Shown in pieces: positions 58,356-64,000 of a DNA stretch of 64,000 bases. Below the pieces are notes generated by a model. It was not told the origin of the DNA. It worked only from the letters and a program-made list of their open reading frames with translations, and ran no database searches. This DNA is from Sphingobium sp. GTDB lineage: Bacteria; Pseudomonadota; Alphaproteobacteria; Sphingomonadales; Sphingomonadaceae. How positions within the stretch are numbered: the stretch's first letter is position 1; each line of letters opens with the position of its first letter. A program made the translations under genes and the position numbers. The stretch spans positions 1 through 64,000 of the forward strand of contig JACESO010000001.1 in NCBI GenBank assembly GCA_013911745.1, in the 5' to 3' direction.

Positions 58356-60103
58356 ACCAGTGCCTTCGCTTCGTCCGACATGACGCCCGCGATCTGGTTG
58401 GGATCCAGCAGCATGTCGGTATGCGCCGCGCCCGACGGGATCATGGGGAAGCAGTTGGACAGCTTCGCCACCCGGCAGTCGACGATCACCGGACCTTCGG
58501 TTTCCAGCATCTGGCGGATGCCGCTTTCCAGTTCCTGCGGCCCTTCGATCCGGATGCCGGTCCAGCCATAGGCTTCGCCCAGCTTCACGAAGTCGGGCAG
58601 GCTGTCGGAATAGCTGTTGGAATAACGGCTTTCATAGGTCAGTTCCTGCCACTGGCGCACCATGCCCATATATTCATTGTTCAGGATGAAGATCTTGACC
58701 GGCAGGCGATACTGGCTGGCCGTCCCCATTTCCTGGATGTTCATCTGGATCGACGCGTCGCCCGCGATGCAGATGGAGAGGCTGTCGGGATTGCCCATCT
58801 GCGCGCCGATCGCCGCCGGGAAGCCGTAACCCATGGTGCCAAGGCCGCCCGAGGTCAGCCACTTGTTCGGCGCCTCGAACCCGAAATGCTGGGCCGCCCA
58901 CATCTGGTGCTGGCCGACTTCGGTGGTGATGATGACATCCTTGCCGGTGGCGACACATGCCTTGTACAGGTCCGCGATCGCGCGCTGGGGCATGATCTCG
59001 ACGCCGTTTTCGGCATAGTCCAGGCTTCGCTTGGCGCGCCAGCCGGCGATCCTTGCCCACCAGTCGCCAAGGTCGCCCTTTTGATGGCCGCGCTGCTTCC
59101 AGAGCGCGATCATGTCGTCCAACGCACTAGCGACGTCCGCGACGACCGCAACGTCCACGTCGACGATCTTGTTGATGGAACTGCGATCAATGTCGATGTG
59201 GACCTTGCGGCTGTTGGGCGCGAACGCGTCCAGCCGGCCGGTCACGCGATCGTCGAAGCGCGCGCCGACACACAGGATCAGGTCCGCCTGGTTCATCGCC
59301 CAATTGGCTTCATAGGTGCCGTGCATGCCCAGCATCCCCAGCCATTGCGGGGAGGAAGCGGGGAAAGCGCCAAGGCCCATCAGCGTGGAAGTGACGGGCG
59401 CGCCCGTCAGCGCCGCGAGTTCGCGCAGCAGGGCGGACGCCTGCGGCCCCGAATTGATGACGCCGCCGCCGGTGTAGAGGACGGGCCGCTCCGCCGCTGC
59501 CAGCATCTCGACCGCTGCGTCGATGGCCGCCGCGTCCGCCCTGGTCTGCGGGCGATAGCTTGCGTGGACCTTCGGCTCGGGCCGTGCGTAGGGCGCGGTC
59601 GCGATCTGGACGTTCTTGGGAATGTCGATGACGACCGGACCGGGACGGCCGGTGGTGGCGATATGGAACGCCTCATGGATGACCTGCGCCAGCTTCGCCG
59701 GGTCTTTGACCAGATAATTATGCTTGGTGCAGTGGCGCGTGATGCCGACCGTGTCGGCTTCCTGGAAGGCGTCAGTGCCGATCAGCTGCGTGGGCACCTG
59801 TCCGGTGATGACGATCATGGGGATCGAATCCATCAGCGCGTCGGTGATTCCGGTGACGGCGTTGGTCGCGCCCGGGCCGGACGTGACGAGGACGACGCCG
59901 GGCTTGCCGGTGGACCGCGCATAGCCCTCCGCCATGTGCGTCGCGCCCTGTTCGTGGCGGACGAGTACATGCCGGATCGTGGGATGATTGAAGAGCGCGT
60001 CATAGATGGGCAGCACCGCGCCGCCCGGATAGCCGAACACGACCTCGACGCCCAGATCGACCAGGCATTCGACCAATATGTCCGCGCCGCTCTTTTCGGC
60101 CAC
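58352..60103 (-). CDS. ilvB: Acetolactate synthase large (catalytic) subunit
   Basis: 583-residue thiamine diphosphate/FAD enzyme condensing pyruvate (and 2-ketobutyrate). N-terminal motif VFGYPGGAVLPIYDAL with the catalytic Glu in RHEQGATHMAEGYAR, and the C-terminal TPP motif GDASIQMNIQEMGTASQYRLPVKIFILNN. The start is a GTG at 60103, seven bases after AAGGAG. It is the first gene of the branched-chain run. Confidence 0.96.
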   Translation of the reverse strand: MAEKSGADILVECLVDLGVEVVFGYPGGAVLPIYDALFNHPTIRHVLVRHEQGATHMAEGYARSTGKPGVVLVTSGPGATNAVTGITDALMDSIPMIVITGQVPTQLIGTDAFQEADTVGITRHCTKHNYLVKDPAKLAQVIHEAFHIATTGRPGPVVIDIPKNVQIATAPYARPEPKVHASYRPQTRADAAAIDAAVEMLAAAERPVLYTGGGVINSGPQASALLRELAALTGAPVTSTLMGLGAFPASSPQWLGMLGMHGTYEANWAMNQADLILCVGARFDDRVTGRLDAFAPNSRKVHIDIDRSSINKIVDVDVAVVADVASALDDMIALWKQRGHQKGDLGDWWARIAGWRAKRSLDYAENGVEIMPQRAIADLYKACVATGKDVIITTEVGQHQMWAAQHFGFEAPNKWLTSGGLGTMGYGFPAAIGAQMGNPDSLSICIAGDASIQMNIQEMGTASQYRLPVKIFILNNEYMGMVRQWQELTYESRYSNSYSDSLPDFVKLGEAYGWTGIRIEGPQELESGIRQMLETEGPVIVDCRVAKLSNCFPMIPSGAAHTDMLLDPNQIAGVMSDEAKALV

Positions 60104-60170
60104 GTGGGAACTCCTTCACTGTTGCGGGGTGCGGCTTTGCGCCCCTGTGCCGCCAATGGCAAGGCGCCTG

Positions 60171-60199
60171 CCTCTAGTGGACATAAAATGGCAGGTCAA
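60171..60199 (-). promoter_or_regulatory. Probable sigma-70 promoter of the ilv operon
   Basis: On the minus strand: TTGACC, 17 bases, TAGAGG, directly after the miaA stop and about 70 bases before the ilvB start. Spacing is ideal and the -35 has five of six bases. No leader peptide is seen in the short leader, so leuA-like attenuation does not apply here. Confidence 0.55.
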
Positions 60200-60202
60200 G
60201 CG

Positions 60203-61147
60203 CTATCGTTGTAATTTAATTACTAATTCGTCAATGATGTCATCACCAATCTTTCGCGCCTCGCGCGGCCAGTGCGGCGGGCTTTGGTTCGCGAACCAGG
60301 TATATTGCCTCTTGGCATATTGGCGGGTGGCGATGCGGCCGCGTTCGATGCAGCTGTCCACATCGCTGTCTCCTTTGATGTACGCGGCAATCTCCGGCAC
60401 GCCGATCGCGCGCATCACCGGCAGCGCGGGATCAAGATTGCGGGCAAGCAACGCCTCTACCTCCGCCACCGCGCCCTGTTCCATCATGAGCGCGAAGCGC
60501 CGGTCGCACCGTTCGATCAGCCAGTCGCGCGGCGGCAGCAGGACCATGGGGCTGAGGGCGATGCGATGGCCGATCCCGCCCTCCTTGTGCGCCTGCCAGC
60601 TTTTGAGGGTCCGCCCGGTGGACCGGACCACTTCCAGCGCACGGGCCACCCGCGTCGTGTCCGCTGGCGCGAGGCGGGCGGCCGCGTCCGGGTCTTCGCG
60701 GCCAAGCGCCTCGTGCGCCGCCTCTACCGGCATGGCGCGCACAGCCGCCCGGATGTGGGGGTCGATGTCCGGCACTGGCGCGATGCCGTCCAGCAGCGTG
60801 CGGATATACAGCCCCGTCCCCCCCACTAGCACCGGCAACTTGCCTTCGCCATGAGCCGCCTCGATCTCCGCCTTCGCCTCGGCCGCCCAGCGCGCGGCGG
60901 TGCAGGCTTGCGCCCCGTCGATATGGCCGAACAGCCGGTGCGGCACGTCGCCCATTTCCTCGAGGGAGGGGCGGGCCGAGAGAATGGCGAGATCGGCATA
61001 GACCTGGCTGGCGTCGGCATTGATGACGGCGCCGTCGGCGCGCTTGGCAAGCTCTATGGCGAGCGCGCTCTTGCCGCTGGCGGTCGGCCCGGCAATAAGC
61101 GCGACCCGTGGGCGGGATTCGCCGGGACTGGGTTCGGGAGTAAGCAT
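60203..61147 (-). CDS. miaA: tRNA dimethylallyltransferase
   Basis: 314-residue enzyme adding the isopentenyl group to A37 of tRNAs reading UNN codons. The P-loop is [14 protein letters not shown], with the [24 protein letters not shown] and [14 protein letters not shown] motifs following. Its start codon (61147-61145) overlaps the serB start by two bases as CATG, which is unusual. The frame is open upstream, but those codons are antisense to serB. Confidence 0.94.
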   Translation of the reverse strand: MLTPEPSPGESRPRVALIAGPTASGKSALAIELAKRADGAVINADASQVYADLAILSARPSLEEMGDVPHRLFGHIDGAQACTAARWAAEAKAEIEAAHGEGKLPVLVGGTGLYIRTLLDGIAPVPDIDPHIRAAVRAMPVEAAHEALGREDPDAAARLAPADTTRVARALEVVRSTGRTLKSWQAHKEGGIGHRIALSPMVLLPPRDWLIERCDRRFALMMEQGAVAEVEALLARNLDPALPVMRAIGVPEIAAYIKGDSDVDSCIERGRIATRQYAKRQYTWFANQSPPHWPREARKIGDDIIDELVIKLQR

Positions 61148-62024
61148 GTTCGTCGCGACCTTAGTGGCAAGTGGCTCCATGGGGCAGGGGGATATTGCTG
61201 AAGCGACGGGCCGGCTCGCCGCCGCCGGTTGCACCCCCGTCGACGGCGTCTGGCTTGACGAGGGGAAGGCGGCCGACATCTTCTTCGGCACGGACCCCGT
61301 CACTGCCCGCGCCGTGTTGACCGACATTGGTGAAGCCATCGACGTCATTGTCCAGCCCGCCGCCACGCGGGAGAAGGCGCTGCTCATCGCGGACATGGAT
61401 TCGACCATGATCACGGTCGAGTGCATCGACGAATTGGCCGACTATGCCGGGATCAAGCCGCAGATCGCCGAAATCACCGAGCGGGCGATGCGCGGCGAAC
61501 TGGATTTTGCAGGCGCGCTCAACGAGCGGGTCGCGTTGCTGAAAGGGCTTCCCGACAGCGCCATCGACCAATGCCGCGCCGAGCGCGTCAGGATCATGCC
61601 GGGCGCGAAGGCGCTGGTCCGCACGATGAAGGCGCGCGGCGCGCGGACGCTGCTGGTGTCGGGCGGCTTCACCCGCTTCACCGACCCGGTGGCGGAGGAG
61701 ATCGGCTTTGACGCCAATGTCGCCAACGTGCTGGAGATCGCCAATGGCGCGTTGCTGGGCACCGTGGCGACGCCCATCGTGGATGCGGCGCGCAAGCTGG
61801 CGGAGCTTGAGGCAGCGATTGCGGGCGGGGTCGACCGGGCGCTGACGCTGGCGGTAGGCGACGGCGCGAACGACATTCCGATGATCCAGGGGGCTGGCCT
61901 TGGCGTCGCCTACCACGCAAAGCCCAAGACGCGCGCGGCGGCGGCAGCGGAGATCGTTCATGGCGATCTGTCCGTACTGCTCTACGCGCAGGGCATCGGA
62001 TCGGCGCAGTGGGTGCGGGACTGA
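61146..62024 (+). CDS. serB: Phosphoserine phosphatase
   Basis: 292-residue HAD enzyme making serine from phosphoserine. The nucleophile is D83 in [18 protein letters not shown], with the Ser/Thr motif VSGGFTRF and the acidic [10 protein letters not shown] degenerate N-terminal ACT-like region precedes (about residues 1-75). GGGAG lies seven bases before the ATG at 61146. The start shares CATG with miaA. Confidence 0.95.
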   Translation: MFVATLVASGSMGQGDIAEATGRLAAAGCTPVDGVWLDEGKAADIFFGTDPVTARAVLTDIGEAIDVIVQPAATREKALLIADMDSTMITVECIDELADYAGIKPQIAEITERAMRGELDFAGALNERVALLKGLPDSAIDQCRAERVRIMPGAKALVRTMKARGARTLLVSGGFTRFTDPVAEEIGFDANVANVLEIANGALLGTVATPIVDAARKLAELEAAIAGGVDRALTLAVGDGANDIPMIQGAGLGVAYHAKPKTRAAAAAEIVHGDLSVLLYAQGIGSAQWVRD

Positions 62025-62031
62025 GGATCCC

Positions 62032-62781
62032 TTACATTGGAGCGAGCAGCATCCACAGCGCCATTGCCAGCATCATGAGATTTTCGGTCAGCGACACGAA
62101 ACCCAGCGGAACGTTGCTGTTGCCCCCGACGCAGGCGCATTTGAGCGTGCGCCTGTCGATATAGACGGCCTTGATGACCGATGCCGCGCCGATCCCGCCG
62201 ATAAAGGCGGCGACCGGAATGGAAATCCAGTCGAACACGCGCATCAGCATCAGGAAGCCCGCGCCCAGTTCGAGGAAGGGGTAGGCCTGTCCATAGGGCG
62301 GCACGCGGCGAGCAAGCAGGTCATAGTTCAGGAACATCGTTGCGAAGCGATCGACATCCTGCAGTTTCAGCATCGCCAGCAGCATCATGGCTGCCGCCAC
62401 GAACCGCTCCAGCGTGAGGGTGGACAGCAGGGCCGTTCCCGTCAGCCAGCCGATGGCCCCCGCCAGCAAAGCGGCGACAGCGAACACGGTGAGCACCGGC
62501 ACATAACTTGTTGCTGAGGGATCGCGGACCTTTAGGCCAAGGAAGCGGCGCAGATCGTCATGACCGCCGATGCGTCGCCCGTCGATGAACGTCTGGGGCG
62601 TCGTCGCCACGCCATGTTCTGTCTTGAACGCGTCGGTTTCGGCGCGCGTCTTCAGCCAGTGATCGTCCACCACATAGCCATGGCGCCGCAGCAGCCATCG
62701 CGACTTGATCCCATAGGGGCAGATATGGTCGGCCATGACCATGCGATACAGGCTGGCGGTTTTGGGGGCAGGGCTGGTCAT
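62032..62781 (-). CDS. Glutaredoxin-MauE/DoxX fusion membrane protein
   Basis: 249-residue protein. An N-terminal glutaredoxin domain (residues about 10-80) has the active site HICPYGIKSRWLL and the GSH-site stretch TTPQTFIDGRRIGGHDDL; the second active-site Cys is replaced by Gly (CPYG), so a monothiol or non-reducing function is likely. About five membrane helices follow (from residue 90) of the MauE/DoxX type, with CACVGGNSN near the end. It probably handles thiol redox across the membrane; the partner is not known. Convergent with serB. Confidence 0.78.
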   Translation of the reverse strand: MTSPAPKTASLYRMVMADHICPYGIKSRWLLRRHGYVVDDHWLKTRAETDAFKTEHGVATTPQTFIDGRRIGGHDDLRRFLGLKVRDPSATSYVPVLTVFAVAALLAGAIGWLTGTALLSTLTLERFVAAAMMLLAMLKLQDVDRFATMFLNYDLLARRVPPYGQAYPFLELGAGFLMLMRVFDWISIPVAAFIGGIGAASVIKAVYIDRRTLKCACVGGNSNVPLGFVSLTENLMMLAMALWMLLAPM

Positions 62782-62851
62782 ATGCTTGGCTCGAACGACA
62801 AGCGAACGGACGCTTTCAAGGTTCCGAACTGATCGTAACGTGCCGGCGGCA

Positions 62852-63259
62852 TCAGCGTCTTTTGCGGCTGGGCTTCTTCTTCCCTTGGGGCGCGGCCTTG
62901 CACGGCCAGGCCTTGCGGATGGCGGCGAACACCTGGGACGAGGCGGAGTTGGCGGCCCGGTCCTTCGGGTTCCTGCTCAGATAATCGACAGTCGTCTTGC
63001 GCAGGTCGCTGATGGTCACGTTCGCCGGGATGCAGCTTTTGAGGCCATTGGCCTCCCGCGTCGTGTTGAACGCGTCCACCGCGCCGCTGATATAGCCCAC
63101 GCATTCGTAGGAGCGTTCGAAATAATCCTTGCTGTCCTTCGGCGTCGAGCAGGTCTCATACAGCGCGTCGCCGCCGTAGAAGCCGGCCTGCGCGGGCAAG
63201 GGGAGGAAGGCCAGGCCCGCGATTGCCGCGCCCATGCCCGCCACCGTCGAAATCTTCAT
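62852..63259 (-). CDS. Rap1a/Tai-like exported protein
   Basis: 135-residue exported protein with signal peptide (KISTVAGMGAAIAGLAFLPLPAQA) and the Rap1a/Tai domain: GDALYETCSTPKDSKDYFERSYECVGYISGAVDAFN, then CIPANVTISDLRKTTVDYLSRNPKDRAANSASSQVFAAIRKAWPC, with four conserved Cys. Family members include type VI immunity proteins, but many are solitary chromosomal proteins and no effector gene is nearby, so immunity is not supported. Five-base gap to ruvX on the same strand. Confidence 0.82.
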   Translation of the reverse strand: MKISTVAGMGAAIAGLAFLPLPAQAGFYGGDALYETCSTPKDSKDYFERSYECVGYISGAVDAFNTTREANGLKSCIPANVTISDLRKTTVDYLSRNPKDRAANSASSQVFAAIRKAWPCKAAPQGKKKPSRKRR

Positions 63260-63264
63260 GCCTT

Positions 63265-63738
63265 TCACTCCATTCCTGCCACAAGGCCGTCGATCGCGCC
63301 CTGAAGGATGTAGCTCGCTGCCAACTTGTCCACCAGTTCCTCGCGCCGCGCCCGGCTGGCATCCACCTCCAGCAAAGTGCGGGTCACGGCCTGCGTCGAC
63401 CAGCGTTCGTCCCACAGGAGGATGGGATGGCCAAGGTCCGCGATATTGTGGGCGAAGGCGCGGCTCGCCTGGGCGCGCGGAGAGCTGCTGCCGTCCAGGT
63501 TGAGCGGCAGGCCGATGACGATCCCCTTCACCTGCTGCTGTTCGATGAAGGCGGCAAGGCCGATCTTGTCCTTGCCGAACTTGCCGCGCGTCACCGTATA
63601 GGCGGGGCTTGCGATCGTCCATGCCGCGTCGCAAAGGGCAAGGCCGATCGTCTTCGTCCCCACATCCATGCCGATCAGCCGGCCGCCCTGCGGCAGTGCG
63701 GCGCGAAAGGCCACGCGATCCGTCGTCACCAAAGTCAT
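63265..63738 (-). CDS. ruvX: Putative Holliday junction resolvase / pre-rRNA nuclease (YqgF)
   Basis: 157-residue RNase H-fold protein of the RuvX/YqgF family. Motifs are [14 protein letters not shown] (first Asp), [17 protein letters not shown], and [16 protein letters not shown] with [14 protein letters not shown] (second and third acidic sites). In bacteria it is linked to 16S rRNA 5' end maturation and is usually essential. Rap1a/Tai-like gene follows it closely, and a further gene lies 12 bases upstream. Confidence 0.92.
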   Translation of the reverse strand: MTLVTTDRVAFRAALPQGGRLIGMDVGTKTIGLALCDAAWTIASPAYTVTRGKFGKDKIGLAAFIEQQQVKGIVIGLPLNLDGSSSPRAQASRAFAHNIADLGHPILLWDERWSTQAVTRTLLEVDASRARREELVDKLAASYILQGAIDGLVAGME

Positions 63739-63750
63739 GGGCGCGCCCTG

Positions 63751-64000
63751 TCATTTATGGACGAAAGCCGCCAATCTTTTCTGCGCATCTGCCCGCACGT
63801 TGCCCCAGAAAAGGGCATAGTCATAGACGTGGTAGTTATTGCCGGGCAGGGTGAATGGCCCCATGTCCACCGGCTCCCCGATCATCAGCACGCCGCTGGT
63901 GTCGCAGCGGGCGGGCACCACGCCCTTCAGCAGCTTGGGCGGCTTGCCTTCCTCCCGCGCGTCCAGCGTGCCCTTGTTGGCGCTCGCCGGAGCCGATCCG
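63751..64000 (-). CDS. Unknown protein, truncated at window edge (C-terminal part)
   Basis: The final 82 codons of a gene running off the right edge, ending in TGA at 63751-63753. It is read as ...GVVPARCDTSGVLMIGEPVD, then GPFTLPGNNYHVYDYALFWGN and a Lys/Ala-rich tail ending FVHK. No family recognised. The start and most of the protein are outside the window. It lies 12 bases upstream of ruvX on the same strand. Confidence 0.6.
   Translation of the reverse strand, partial: GSAPASANKGTLDAREEGKPPKLLKGVVPARCDTSGVLMIGEPVDMGPFTLPGNNYHVYDYALFWGNVRADAQKRLAAFVHK

Noticed and set aside
60104-60202. Leader-peptide attenuator before ilvB
   Set aside because: No short frame with repeated branched-chain codons exists between the likely promoter and the GTG start.
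58313-60214. Plus-strand frame of about 633 codons over ilvB
   Set aside because: Shadow of the complete acetolactate synthase gene.
62804-62825. EcfG-like GGAAC...CGTT upstream of the glutaredoxin-MauE gene
   Set aside because: The spacing is 12 bases, not 16 or 17.
62852-63259. Type VI immunity protein (Rap1a/Tai)
   Set aside because: No effector, VgrG or Hcp gene is near; solitary members are common.

Overview
The window is a high-GC (about 62-66% by eye) bacterial chromosome segment that reads as Sphingomonadaceae (Alphaproteobacteria), most likely Sphingobium or a close relative. The evidence is the fused cysNC gene, the yqeY-dnaG-rpoD block, a lipoyl domain fused to pyruvate dehydrogenase E1 beta, small alphaproteobacterial families (DUF2794, DUF4170, PilZ), and promoter-like sites matching the alphaproteobacterial general stress sigma factor EcfG. 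Nearly all of the window is coding. No gap without a gene reaches 300 bases. I see no rRNA, CRISPR array, prophage or transposase; there is one tRNA.

Layout. 1-4.3 kb: end of moaE, an OxyR-like regulator with a TSUP transporter, cysE, and small genes. 4.4-9.4 kb: a nitronate monooxygenase, an alpha/beta hydrolase, a hybrid PAS histidine kinase behind a perfect EcfG-type promoter, and a KDG kinase. 9.4-15.4 kb: tRNA-Gly(CCC), the sulfate activation operon cysD-cysNC-cysQ, an MscS channel and a PilZ protein. 15.4-24.4 kb: tyrS/anmK divergent pair, a MoxR ATPase and VWA partner, an MCP-like protein and unknowns. 24.5-29.5 kb: rpoD, dnaG, a DUF559 cassette bounded by inverted repeats, and yqeY. 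29.6-35.9 kb: carA and carB split by an AT-rich antisense gene, then greA and a rhomboid protease. 35.9-38.3 kb: a membrane-anchored stress-type operon. 38.4-42.8 kb: eno, ftsB, pdhA, pdhB. 42.8-48.3 kb: three Tad pseudopilin genes, small genes and trmFO. 48.3-56.0 kb: a DAACS transporter, an M20 peptidase, leuA with a leucine-rich leader peptide, a YceI pair, and a PadR regulator with a SEDS-like membrane protein. 56.2-64.0 kb: the branched-chain operon (ilvB, an unknown gene, ilvH, ilvC), miaA/serB sharing a CATG start, and a redox membrane protein, a Rap1a/Tai-like protein and ruvX.

How the genes fit together. Sulfate activation (cysDNCQ), cysE and the TSUP transporter cover sulfur assimilation. 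ilvB/H/C and leuA cover valine, isoleucine and leucine. carAB feeds pyrimidine and arginine synthesis. eno and pdhAB form the lower glycolysis to acetyl-CoA step. Candidate EcfG promoters link the hybrid kinase, the YceI pair, the YqjD/holin-like operon and a DUF2945 gene into a possible general-stress set.

The most unusual points are: (1) a DUF559 endonuclease-like gene flanked by 38/40-identical inverted repeats that are themselves palindromes, inserted upstream of dnaG; (2) an AT-rich gene with a HEPN-like Rx4H motif lying antisense between carA and carB; (3) a leucine attenuator upstream of leuA; (4) an unknown, translationally coupled gene inside the ilv operon.
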